A DNA stretch of 64,000 nt from assembly GCF_947495665.1 (NCBI RefSeq), contig NZ_CANLZV010000011.1, forward strand, positions 1 to 64,000, given 5' to 3'. The notes beneath the pieces are model-generated. The model had not been told where the DNA came from and did not search any database. It was given only the letters and a program-made list of their open reading frames with translations. The stretch comes from an uncultured Sunxiuqinia sp. GTDB taxonomy: Bacteria; Bacteroidota; Bacteroidia; Bacteroidales; Prolixibacteraceae. Of the stretch, positions 17,021 through 25,553 are shown one piece after another. The first letter of the stretch is position 1. Every line of letters begins with the position of its first letter. The translations under genes and the position numbers were made by a program.

Positions 17021-18298
17021 TCATTCATTTTTCTGAATCGTTACCCGAATAAGCTGATCGACATCCGGATAGCTAAATCCATCATCCAGAAGCATCACCT
17101 TTCCATCTTCTACAACATCGGCCGAAGTTTGGGTTCCGGGATATTCATTCACCTCCGTCCCGGCATCGTACAACTTCACATAATGGGTCAGGTCTTTTGC
17201 GGCCACCCCATTATCAAGTTTCAGGCCTTCATCCCCTGTTGAGAAAAAGATATCGTTGGATGCCCCAAGCATGCTTGCCAGGCTCAACGACTGCCCAACA
17301 TGTCCTTCTATGCTGAACATGTATTTCTGCCCCGGGAAAAGCGGCCCGCTTGAACCATCGGTTCGCATAGCCTGAAATCCGGCAGCATACCCGCCAGCCG
17401 TCAACGAATTGAACAAAGGCTCCGGATTTCCGGTTTCAGCAAGGGTTTCCAATCCATCACCATAGTCAGGGGTGTTTTCGGTGAAAATGGGTTTGTCCTT
17501 TTTTTCATGCAACACCCAAAGCACCGGGGCAACGGGCGACACATAACCGCTGTTCCACGCCAGGTAATGTCCCAACGGATCAGCATTCCCCATTTCAGCC
17601 AAAGGCTCCAGGCCTTTTCCTTCGTCAGCCACTCCTTCTTTAAAAATTGGAGTTTTCCCATCCGTATGAACCACCCACGCAATGGGCGAAATAGCCGTTG
17701 TGCTTCCTTCCAGCACTTGAATGGTCAAACGAAACATGCTGTTCCCCTCATAGCTCAAGCTCGCCATCAGGTTGGTTGCCACCGAACCATAGTCATAGCC
17801 ATCGCCCACATCGCTCATTTTCCTGACCACACCATTTTCATCGGCTCCACTGTGCGGATTATCCGGGCCAGGCATTTGATTCACCTGGGTTCCGGCATCC
17901 CACAGGTGCAATTCCGAAGTGATATCTCCGGTTACCGGAGCGCCTGAATCGTACAAGCTGATTCCGCCTTCGACAGGAGCATAAAAACCATCATTCGATA
18001 AGCCATACATGCTTGCAAAGGAGAGCTTGTGGTTGGGACCGGCATGAAAAGAGAAGCTAAAAGCGTGTCCTGGAAATGCCGGCCCTGCCGAACTTTCTCC
18101 GTCGGGAATACGCACAACTCCGGCTTCAAAAAAAGGATAGTCCACCGCAACATTTTCAACGGTGACGGTGTAAGTACCGCTTAGCCAGGAGGCCTTTTTC
18201 AGATCGCCATCCGGCAGGTCATCTTCCATTTCTTTCTGGCACTGAACAAACAAGCCTGTCAACAGTGCCGCAATCATCATCATTCGTAATACTTTCAT
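17021..18298 (-). CDS. Lipoprotein with two spondin-type domains
   Basis: About 425 residues from the ATG at 18298, which gives a signal peptide ending LFVQC. The frame extends upstream without a credible start. The mature protein holds two related halves. Each contains a segment of the form PG-(H/Q)-x-(F/Y)-x-F-S, an SLASMxGxSND or SFASMYGLSNDGFYAP segment, a GxxLxDxGxxVxxDxT run and a (W/Y)DAGTxVNxxPG segment, as in bacterial spondin_N domains. Between them lies a duplicated motif, SPIAWVVHTDGKTPIFKEG and APVLWVLHEKKDKPIF, each followed by GLExLAExGNxxPL. Spondin-type domains are beta-rich adhesion or matrix modules, so surface or periplasmic placement is likely. The exact role is unknown. 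Confidence 0.8.
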   Translation of the reverse strand: MKVLRMMMIAALLTGLFVQCQKEMEDDLPDGDLKKASWLSGTYTVTVENVAVDYPFFEAGVVRIPDGESSAGPAFPGHAFSFSFHAGPNHKLSFASMYGLSNDGFYAPVEGGISLYDSGAPVTGDITSELHLWDAGTQVNQMPGPDNPHSGADENGVVRKMSDVGDGYDYGSVATNLMASLSYEGNSMFRLTIQVLEGSTTAISPIAWVVHTDGKTPIFKEGVADEGKGLEPLAEMGNADPLGHYLAWNSGYVSPVAPVLWVLHEKKDKPIFTENTPDYGDGLETLAETGNPEPLFNSLTAGGYAAGFQAMRTDGSSGPLFPGQKYMFSIEGHVGQSLSLASMLGASNDIFFSTGDEGLKLDNGVAAKDLTHYVKLYDAGTEVNEYPGTQTSADVVEDGKVMLLDDGFSYPDVDQLIRVTIQKNE

Positions 18299-18526
18299 AG
18301 CCAAAAACTTTAAAATTAACAGATTACTAAGTTCCTGCTTAAGTATCACAAGGTGGTCACGAGAGTATAAAACTTCAGTAACGATTTCATGCCCAAAGCA
18401 TGCATTAAGGTGTTGGTTCAATGCATGCCCTGGGCATTCAGAAAGCTGAACGATTCATTTTGGAGAACCAAACAGCGATGGTGGGTTTAAAAATCCTGGA
18501 AAGAAGAGCTTGGGATCAGTAGAACT

Positions 18527-19468
18527 CTAAAATCGTTGGACCCGCTTATGGCAATAGGGCGTTCCCCCTTTGTTGACGTAGTAGTTTTGATGGTAATCCT
18601 CGGCCAGCCAAAAGCTGGCTGCCGGACTTAACCGCGTGGCCACATCGTAGCCTTTCTTTTCCAGAATCCGAATCAACTTCTCTGCAATTTCCTTTTGCTC
18701 CACCGTCCGGTAAAAGATTTCAGACCGGTACTGATCGCCCACATCCGGCCCTTGACGGTTGACCTGTGTTGGATCATGTATTTCGAAAAACAGCCGCGCC
18801 AGGCTTTCATAATCAGTCTCGCTCGGATTGAAAATAACACGCACCACTTCGGCATGCCCGGTTTTGTGGTAACTCACCTCCTGGTAAGAAGGATTCTTTT
18901 TACTGCCGCCCATATACCCCGATTCCACGGATTTTACCCCCGGTGCCTGTTCCAGATAATATTCGACGCCCCAAAAACAACCGCCGGCAAAATAGGCCGT
19001 ATCACTTGCTGTCTTTCGAGGCGTGCCGGCCGGAATAAATTCCAGCGAAATGGAGTTCACACAATGGCGGGTATTTTTGGCCGTGAAACCTTCATTCAGA
19101 AAAACATGCCCCAAGTGAGCATCACAGGAAGCACAGGTAATTTCGGTACGCAAGCCATCCGGCACCCGATTCACAGCTCCTTCAACTTCATCGTCAAAAC
19201 TGGGCCAGCCACAACCCGAATCAAACTTATCGGACGAATGGTACAGCTCGGCCCCACAACGCTTGCAGACATAGGTGCCTGCTTCGTAAAACTTATCGTA
19301 CTTGCCCGTAAAGGCACGTTCCGTTCCTTTGTGCAAAATAACCCGCTTTTCTTCCGAAGTCAGCGGGCGAAAATAGCGGGAGTCTCCTCCTGCTTGCTGG
19401 CTTTGCGTCTGTGCACAGCCAGCAAGTGTCATCCAGCTAAATAGCATGAAATACATCATTCGTTTCAT
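18527..19468 (-). CDS. msrBA: Exported bifunctional methionine sulfoxide reductase (MsrB-MsrA fusion)
   Basis: About 313 residues; ATG at 19468 chosen for the AAGGAG seven bases upstream and because the signal peptide (MYFMLFSWMTLAGC) then starts properly. The mature lipoprotein has an N-terminal MsrB domain with the zinc CxxC pairs (CKRCGAELY, CASCDAHLGH) and the catalytic Cys in NTRHCVNSISLEF, then a C-terminal MsrA domain with the catalytic Cys in GGCFWGVE and GDQYRSEIFY. It would repair both R- and S-methionine sulfoxide in envelope proteins. The domain order is B before A. No quinone-linked MsrQ-type partner is adjacent. Confidence 0.95.
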   Translation of the reverse strand: MKRMMYFMLFSWMTLAGCAQTQSQQAGGDSRYFRPLTSEEKRVILHKGTERAFTGKYDKFYEAGTYVCKRCGAELYHSSDKFDSGCGWPSFDDEVEGAVNRVPDGLRTEITCASCDAHLGHVFLNEGFTAKNTRHCVNSISLEFIPAGTPRKTASDTAYFAGGCFWGVEYYLEQAPGVKSVESGYMGGSKKNPSYQEVSYHKTGHAEVVRVIFNPSETDYESLARLFFEIHDPTQVNRQGPDVGDQYRSEIFYRTVEQKEIAEKLIRILEKKGYDVATRLSPAASFWLAEDYHQNYYVNKGGTPYCHKRVQRF

Positions 19469-19626
19469 CATCCTTCTCCTTTTTAATTGTTCTGCTAATT
19501 TCACTCATTCCAAAGAATGGCTTTACTCCCCAATTCTTTACAATCATCTTTTATCCTGTCGCCTCCACAAAGCTCTTAAGTAATTATCACGGCAAGGTCA
19601 CAAAACGTTCATTTTTTAGAATACAT

Positions 19627-21105
19627 TCAGGCAATTTGAGCTACCGGAAGGTCAAACACAAAAGTGGTTCCCTTGCCAAGCTGGCTATAGGCCCGAATGC
19701 TGGAATGGTGCAGCTCAACCATTTTTTGAACGATGGCCAGTCCCAAACCGGTACTCTGCCCATCTTCTCTGGATTTGTAGTAGCGTTGAAACACATGCTC
19801 CAGTTCCTCTTGTTTAATGCCCTGCCCGGAATCAGCCACCCGAACCTCCACTTTCTCCGGATTTTGGGTGTCAATTTCAATGTTGATGGTATCTCCCTCC
19901 TTACAGAACTTCACCGCATTGTCAATCAGGTTTTGCAGCACCCGGTCAATCATCGAAACGTCAGCCTCCACCAAAGGCAGTTCTTTGGCAATCACCGTAT
20001 TGATGCTGATTCCTTTTTTTTGAGAGATGATCCGGTATTTATTGGCAATGTCGTAAACCAGTTCAGCAATGGAAAAGGGCTCGGTATGTGGTTTTACCTG
20101 GTGCGCCTGCAGCTTCGACAGCTCGAACAAATCTTCCACCAGCTTTTTGAGCCGCCCACAGCTTTTGAAAATTACCTCCAGGTATTTCTCCTGCTCTACG
20201 GGAGCAATCTTATCCTTTTTCAGCAATAAGGTTTCAGCATAGCCCTGAATAGAAGCTACAGGCGTTCGCAAATCATGCGACACGTTGCTGATCAATTCCC
20301 GACGGAGGTTATCCACGCCTTTCAACTCCTGGATATTGCGCTCAATGGTGTCAGCCATCTCATTAAATACCAAGCCAATCCGATCCAGTTCGCCATCACT
20401 TTTCACGGCAATACGCTTTCCCAAATTTCCAACCCGAAACTCATTAATCCCCTCAATTATCGGATTCAGCTTTTTAGTAATCAACCAAATGGCCAGCAAG
20501 CCGACTAAAGCCGAAATAATCAGAATAATGATCACCGAACGAATGGAAAGCCCTAAAATATAGCTTCCCAACACCGCTTCGGAAGCCGAAACATATTCCT
20601 GACTGGCCAGAACAATGTAGATGTAGCCGGTCAGCTCGTTGCCATTCATTACGCGGGTGGCCGAAAAGGTTTTGTACTCTCCCGGATTCCGTGGGTCATC
20701 GCCATAAATAATGCTGTGTTCCGGATCATTCAGAAAGGTTTTGACAGGTTCCAGGTCGACCGACTCAAGTTTAACCACCTTATCCGGAGCCACGTACTGT
20801 AATATTTTACCTTGCGGACTCAGCAGATACACCTCAACAATTGGGTTGATTACCATCATGGAGTGCATGATGTCTTTCACCCCCTCTTCGCTGATAACGC
20901 CATCCTGCAAAAAAGGATCGATCATGGAGCGGGTGTTTTGCGCCAGCTCGCGGTTCAGCCGCTGATTCACTTCAATGGAGTATTTACGGGCCGACTCCAC
21001 GGAGATGTAGAGTACCAATGCGGTAAAGACGAACAACACCAACAGGAAAATGGCGGAAACCTGTAAGTATAAACGATTGACTATTTTGGGTCGAACTAAT
21101 TGCAT
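19627..21105 (-). CDS. Sensor histidine kinase with HAMP domain
   Basis: About 492 residues from the ATG at 21105; the frame extends to a GTG at 21150 that would overlap the response-regulator gene. Features: an N-terminal transmembrane helix (SAIFLLVLFVFTALVLYI), a periplasmic sensor region of about 150 residues, a second helix around IIILIISALVGLLAIWLI, a HAMP linker, the HisKA H-box NVSHDLRTPVASIQGYAE, and a HATPase with N-box NLIDNAVKFC, G1 VADSGQGIK and G2 STGLGLAIVQKM. It is 16 bp downstream of its OmpR-type partner and forms a two-component pair with it. The signal is not evident. Confidence 0.95.
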   Translation of the reverse strand: MQLVRPKIVNRLYLQVSAIFLLVLFVFTALVLYISVESARKYSIEVNQRLNRELAQNTRSMIDPFLQDGVISEEGVKDIMHSMMVINPIVEVYLLSPQGKILQYVAPDKVVKLESVDLEPVKTFLNDPEHSIIYGDDPRNPGEYKTFSATRVMNGNELTGYIYIVLASQEYVSASEAVLGSYILGLSIRSVIIILIISALVGLLAIWLITKKLNPIIEGINEFRVGNLGKRIAVKSDGELDRIGLVFNEMADTIERNIQELKGVDNLRRELISNVSHDLRTPVASIQGYAETLLLKKDKIAPVEQEKYLEVIFKSCGRLKKLVEDLFELSKLQAHQVKPHTEPFSIAELVYDIANKYRIISQKKGISINTVIAKELPLVEADVSMIDRVLQNLIDNAVKFCKEGDTINIEIDTQNPEKVEVRVADSGQGIKQEELEHVFQRYYKSREDGQSTGLGLAIVQKMVELHHSSIRAYSQLGKGTTFVFDLPVAQIA

Positions 21106-21121
21106 AGCATCATTTTTTGGC

Positions 21122-21820
21122 TCAGGACTCCCTGAATTTATAACCAACACCCCAGGTTGTTAAAATGTACTCCGGTTGGCTCATGTCCTTTTCAATTTTG
21201 GAGCGTAAGCGGTTGATGTGTGAATTCACCGTATGCTCAAATCCCTCAAATTCATAGCCCCACACCTTGTCGAGCAACTGCATGCGCGAATAGGTTTTCC
21301 CCGGATTCGAAGCCAGATGAACCAACAGATCAAACTCTTTGGGCGAAAGCTCAACACGCTCTCCGCCGACTTCAACAATGCGCATCCCCACATTAATATA
21401 CAACTGGTCGCAACGCAACTCCAGCTCTTCATCACGACTTTGTGCGGTACGCTCTGCCCTGCGCAATACAGCCTTCACCCGGGCCAGCAGTTCGCGAATA
21501 CCAAATGGTTTCGAGATGTAATCGTCAGCGCCAATCTCCAGCCCCAATACCTTATCAATTTCTTCGGATTTGGAAGTGATCATCAACACCGGTGTATTGT
21601 CTTTTTCCATGCGCAAGCGTTTACAGACTTCAAAGCCATCGAGCAAAGGCAGCCGGATATCCAGCAGAATAAACCGGTAACGGTTATTCAAGGCTTTCAT
21701 CAGGCCCTCCTTCCCATCATAGGCTTTATCCACCTCCATATTCATATCCGAAAGGTGAATGGCAATAAGTTCAGAGATATCCCGATCATCCTCAATGATT
21801 AACGCTTTGTCCATAGGCAT
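21122..21820 (-). CDS. OmpR/PhoB-family response regulator
   Basis: A 232-residue regulator. The receiver domain shows the acidic pair in IIEDDRD, the phospho-acceptor Asp in LLDIRLP, the Thr in MITSKSE and the Lys in YISKPFG, so it is fully canonical. The C-terminal winged helix carries ELSPKEFDLLVHLASNPGK and HTVNSHINRLRSKIE. ATG at 21814 is an alternative start two codons in. It precedes the histidine kinase gene in the same transcript. Targets cannot be read from the window. Confidence 0.95.
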   Translation of the reverse strand: MPMDKALIIEDDRDISELIAIHLSDMNMEVDKAYDGKEGLMKALNNRYRFILLDIRLPLLDGFEVCKRLRMEKDNTPVLMITSKSEEIDKVLGLEIGADDYISKPFGIRELLARVKAVLRRAERTAQSRDEELELRCDQLYINVGMRIVEVGGERVELSPKEFDLLVHLASNPGKTYSRMQLLDKVWGYEFEGFEHTVNSHINRLRSKIEKDMSQPEYILTTWGVGYKFRES

Positions 21821-22027
21821 TTTTTTCTAAGAACAGGTGAAAGGTAGAATGTGTTTATCACAGAAGTATCACAAAGCCATAAAATTACTGCATGGACCGA
21901 AACAAAAGTGAATCGGTTCTTAAGATCCAACAAAATCCGAATAATTTGTATCTTCAGCTACTCAGGGGAATACAATAAAATATCCGGTCAAGGCACCGAT
22001 TGCCAATCGGCGCCAGCGGGGGGGTAT

Positions 22028-22369
22028 GCCCGTGATGCTCGGCATACCTTTGTTTCGGTTCGAAAGGGTGCCAGCGATGGCTGGCAGCAAAATGTTTGGA
22101 AACAAAAGGGTGCCAGCGATGCCCGGCAGCAAAATGTTTGGAAACAAAAGCTTGCCAGCGATGCCTGGCAACAAAATGTTTGGAAGCAAAAGCTTGCCAG
22201 CGATGCCCGGCAACAAAATGTTTGGAAGCAAAAGCTTGCCAGCGATGCCCGGCAACAAAATGTTTGCGAACAAAACCCTCTCGGCGATGGCTGGCAACAA
22301 AATGTTGGCCGTCAAAAGCTTGCCGACGATGGCTGGGAGCACAATGTTGGCGAACAGAAGCTTGCCAGC
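22028..22369. repeat. Tandem array of eight 42-bp units
   Basis: Eight consecutive 42-bp units, with boundaries near 22028, 22070, 22112, 22154, 22196, 22238, 22280 and 22322 and a trailing six bases. The first and the last two are diverged; the central ones differ by only one to four bases. A typical unit begins GCCAGCGATGCCCGGCAACA and ends GGAAGCAAAAGCTT. Because 42 is a multiple of three and the unit holds no stop, three plus-strand frames and one minus-strand frame stay open. None has a convincing start, ribosome site or family resemblance, so I read it as non-coding repeat rather than a gene. It fills most of the 0.7-kb gap between the response-regulator and acyl-CoA ligase genes. Confidence 0.9.
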
Positions 22370-22476
22370 GGCCCGCGGGGAGCCCTCTGGATCAACAAAT
22401 TACCCACCATTACTGACGCGGCTTTGCAAAACATGCCTTGCTGGTAAAAGCAAGACGTCTGCCCTGGCAGGCAAGA

Positions 22477-22508
22477 CAAAAAAATCCCCAGGCGACAGGC
22501 CCGGGGAT
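22477..22508 (-). terminator. Rho-independent terminator of the acyl-CoA ligase gene
   Basis: On the minus strand ATCCCCGGGC and GCCTGGGGAT pair over ten bases (one G-U) around a short loop and run into seven T (22483 down to 22477). Confidence 0.92.
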
Positions 22509-22548
22509 GGTAGTATTGTTCTATTAGAAGTTCTAATTCAACACGAAA

Positions 22549-24198
22549 TTAGTAGTAAAGAAAACGCTTAATTTTTTGGGTGGGTGTTTTCTCAAAGGGC
22601 ACTGGCTGAAGAACCACCATCTGGATGCGCGAAAATTTATTCACCTCATCATTCACCTTTTGCTGAATTTCACCCAAAATCTCATCAACGCGGGCATTAA
22701 TTTTATGCACGGCTTCATCTTTCATGGAGCGCATGGTCTTGACCCGCTGCTCAATTTCCTCCATGTTCAGGTGAACCATAGCCACCAAGCGGCCTTTTTT
22801 CTCCACCACCAGCGATTCAAGTACATATTCCATCCGGTTAATCACCGATTCAATTTCTTCCGGATAAATATTTTCACCACTGGCTCCCACAATCATGTTC
22901 TTAATCCGTCCGCGGATATACAGGAAGCCGGATTTGTCAAAGCGTCCCAAATCGCCGGTTTTAAACCAGCCATCTTCGGTAAATACGTCTTTGGTCAGCT
23001 GCTCTTCCTTGTAGTAACCTTTCATCACATTCTCTCCTTTGGCCTGCACTTCGCCTTCACCGGTTACCGGATCCGCATTTCCAATGCGAAGCTTTACACC
23101 TTCCATTGGAATACCAGTGGATAGATAACGAACATTCTGACCTACCGCACCTGCCAAAAGTGGCGACGTTTCGGTTAGTCCATAGCCAATGGCCAATGGA
23201 AATTTAGCATCCATCAGAAAACGCTCAACCTCATTATTCAGTTTAGCGCCGCCAATACCAAAAAACTTCAATTCACCACCAAAGGTTTCGTAAAGTTTTT
23301 TTCCGGCAATACGACTCAACAAAATCTGGAAAGGGCGAATTTTATATAGAAAGCGGGTTACCGCCTTGCTGTTAATCTGTGGAAGAATTTTTCCCCGGTA
23401 AACTTTCTCAATAATGAGGGGAACCACCAGCATAATGGTTGGCTTCACCTTTTTCAAGGCAGGCAACAATACCGAAGCAACAGGCGGTTTCGAAAGGTAA
23501 TACACCGAAGCTCCATACATAATCGGGAAAATCAGGCCCAAGGTATTTTCAAACGTATGGGATAGCGGCAACACCGACAAGAACCGATCGGTACTATTTA
23601 TGAATTGTAAGGATTTACTTTGCTGTCCGGTCCAGATAATGTTTTTATGCGTCAACATTACCCCTTTCGACTTACCGGTTGTTCCCGAAGTGTAAATGAT
23701 GGACAGTAAATCCTCCTCCTCGACTTCTTCGTACTGAAATTCAGCCGGAGCTTCCACGGCCATGGCCGGATAATCCTCGGCATTCAGCTCTTTCAGTGTT
23801 TCAATCTGAATAATCTTCAGAAGCGGGTATTCTTCCGGCTCCAATTTGGAAAGAAGCTGTTCCGAAACAAAAATAACTTCGGCTTCCGCATGCTGAAGAA
23901 TGTTTCGGATTTCAGAAGGACTGAAGTCCGGCAGAATCGGCACAGCAATGGCACCAATGCTTCCTACCGCAAAAAACGACACGCCCCAGTTGGGCATGTT
24001 CGCACTTAAAATAGCCACCTTAGAGCCTTTTTGCACTCCAAGCCCTCTCAGATAAGTTCCTAAAGCTTCAACATCCGTTTGAAGCTGCTGATATGTTTTA
24101 GCCTCTTCGCCAACAAAACAAAGCGCGTCTTTTTCGGCGAATTTCTCGAAGCTGGCCTGCAACATGGCAGGCATGGTCAATTTTCTAGTCTTATTCAT
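22549..24198 (-). CDS. Long-chain acyl-CoA synthetase (AMP-forming)
   Basis: About 549 residues from the ATG at 24198; an ATG eight codons upstream at 24222 is possible. It is an ANL-superfamily adenylating enzyme: P-loop IIYTSGTTGKSKGVMLTHKN, the GYGLTETSPL motif, and the hinge/A8 region WFKTGDLGRFDKSGFLYIRGR. The C-terminal catalytic Lys is in FEKTPTQKIKRFLYY. It should activate fatty acids with ATP and CoA at the inner membrane. A strong terminator follows, and the gene stands alone. Chain length is not predictable by eye. Confidence 0.93.
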   Translation of the reverse strand: MNKTRKLTMPAMLQASFEKFAEKDALCFVGEEAKTYQQLQTDVEALGTYLRGLGVQKGSKVAILSANMPNWGVSFFAVGSIGAIAVPILPDFSPSEIRNILQHAEAEVIFVSEQLLSKLEPEEYPLLKIIQIETLKELNAEDYPAMAVEAPAEFQYEEVEEEDLLSIIYTSGTTGKSKGVMLTHKNIIWTGQQSKSLQFINSTDRFLSVLPLSHTFENTLGLIFPIMYGASVYYLSKPPVASVLLPALKKVKPTIMLVVPLIIEKVYRGKILPQINSKAVTRFLYKIRPFQILLSRIAGKKLYETFGGELKFFGIGGAKLNNEVERFLMDAKFPLAIGYGLTETSPLLAGAVGQNVRYLSTGIPMEGVKLRIGNADPVTGEGEVQAKGENVMKGYYKEEQLTKDVFTEDGWFKTGDLGRFDKSGFLYIRGRIKNMIVGASGENIYPEEIESVINRMEYVLESLVVEKKGRLVAMVHLNMEEIEQRVKTMRSMKDEAVHKINARVDEILGEIQQKVNDEVNKFSRIQMVVLQPVPFEKTPTQKIKRFLYY

Positions 24199-24255
24199 GA
24201 TATACTCTTTCGCACTTAACATCCTCTATAACAACAGAAAGATCGTTAAGATCAG

Positions 24256-24263
24256 CAAAAATA
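24256..24263 (-). promoter_or_regulatory. Putative -7 box of the acyl-CoA ligase gene
   Basis: TATTTTTG on the minus strand matches TAnnTTTG exactly, about 58 bp before the preferred ATG. No spaced -33 TTTG was found. Confidence 0.35.
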
Positions 24264-24464
24264 AACAAATCTATGAGATGTTATCTCTTTTTAACATGTT
24301 TTAGCAGCTTCGAAGCCTCAGGAAATATATGTTGTAGAAATGAAAAAATAAGCCGATGCTTTGCATCACTTTCTCATAACTGCCTTAAACCAGTGCATTA
24401 CACGCAGAATTCAAGCGCTTCAACCAACAACTTCTCCAAAGAAATACGTAGCTTTGATCGAGCT

Positions 24465-25121
24465 ATGAAAAAAGAACACCTGATAGAAAAAACAGCCCGC
24501 TACATTCAGCAAGAATTTAGCCACGAAGGTTCGGGGCATGACTGGTGGCACATTCACCGGGTATGGCAGTTGGCCCAATGGATTGCCCGCCGGGAAGGGG
24601 CCAGTGTGTTTATTGTTGAAATGGCCGCTCTGCTGCATGACCTGGACGACTGGAAATTAAGCCAACCCAACGAGGCAAAAGCCCGGAAATGGATGGAGCA
24701 GCTGGGCATTCCACCCAACGATCAGCAAACCATTCAGCAGGTAATCGATCAAGTGTCGTTTAAAGGAGCTGGCGTAGACACCACCCCCGATTCACTGGAA
24801 GCCCGGGTGGTTCAGGATGCTGACCGGCTGGATGCCATGGGAGCCATCGGTATTGCACGCACCTTTGCTTACGGCGGCCATAAAAACCGTTTGATTTACG
24901 ATCCGGAGGAACAACCGGTGCTCCACGATTCGTTTGACGCCTATCAACAATCCACAGGCCCCACCATCAATCATTTTTACGAAAAGCTGCTGTTGCTGAA
25001 AGATCGAATCAATACCGCCACCGGCCAAAAGCTGGCCCGGCAGCGGCATCAGTTTATGGAACATTACCTGGAACAGTTTTTCCGGGAGTGGAACAACCAC
25101 GAACAACCATTAACCCTCTAA
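24465..25121 (+). CDS. HD domain phosphohydrolase
   Basis: 218 residues from the ATG at 24465, chosen because family similarity begins at KKEHLIEKTARYIQQEF. The metal-binding HD residues are visible: His in GHDWWHIHRV, the HD pair in ALLHDLDDW, and the distal Asp in VVQDADRLDAMGAIGIARTFAYGG. This is the YedJ/YpgQ-type uncharacterised HD hydrolase family, whose characterised members hydrolyse nucleotides. It is followed at 8 bp by a VOC gene and then by the sulfatase gene, probably as one operon. Confidence 0.9.
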   Translation: MKKEHLIEKTARYIQQEFSHEGSGHDWWHIHRVWQLAQWIARREGASVFIVEMAALLHDLDDWKLSQPNEAKARKWMEQLGIPPNDQQTIQQVIDQVSFKGAGVDTTPDSLEARVVQDADRLDAMGAIGIARTFAYGGHKNRLIYDPEEQPVLHDSFDAYQQSTGPTINHFYEKLLLLKDRINTATGQKLARQRHQFMEHYLEQFFREWNNHEQPLTL

Positions 25122-25128
25122 ATATTGT

Positions 25129-25521
25129 ATGATGAAAATTTCACACATTGCTATCTGGACAATGAATTTGGAAGGAATGCGGAATTTTTATATCCACTAC
25201 TTTGATGCCAGTTCAAACGACGCCTACTTTAATCACTCGCGCGATTTCCAGTCCTATTTCATCACCTTCGGAGGTGATTGCTCCATGGAGTTGATGCAAA
25301 TGCCGGGGATTCCAAAATCTAAAAATGATCCCCGAAAGCAATTCTGCGGACTGACCCATTTTGCCATTGAGCTTGGCTCCAAACAAAAAGTAGACGAACT
25401 CACCGAGCAGCTCCGGCAAGATGGCTTCCCAATACTCGGCGAGCCCCGCACCACAGGCGATGGCTTTTACGAATCGGTTGTTCTTGATCCGGAAGGCAAC
25501 CGAATAGAGCTGATAGCCTGA
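25129..25521 (+). CDS. VOC family protein (glyoxalase/dioxygenase-like)
   Basis: A 130-residue protein with two beta-alpha-beta-beta-beta modules: the first opens ISHIAIWTMNLEGMRNFYIHYF, the second has GLTHFAIELGSKQKVDEL and ends in VVLDPEGNRIELIA. Candidate metal ligands are His in SHIAIW, Glu in SMELMQ, His in THFAIE and the terminal Glu in RIELIA. The substrate is unknown. The start could be at either of the two adjacent Met codons (25129 or 25132). It is intact, unlike the other VOC gene at 15.5-15.9 kb. Confidence 0.88.
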   Translation: MMKISHIAIWTMNLEGMRNFYIHYFDASSNDAYFNHSRDFQSYFITFGGDCSMELMQMPGIPKSKNDPRKQFCGLTHFAIELGSKQKVDELTEQLRQDGFPILGEPRTTGDGFYESVVLDPEGNRIELIA

Positions 25522-25553
25522 ACCAACACCAACCTTAAACCAACAAACCAACC

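Noticed and set aside
22026-22571. Open frames across the 42-bp repeats as a real protein
   Set aside because: Three plus frames and a minus frame are open at once because the unit is stop-free and a multiple of three. There is no ribosome site, no promoter box and no signal or domain in any one frame.
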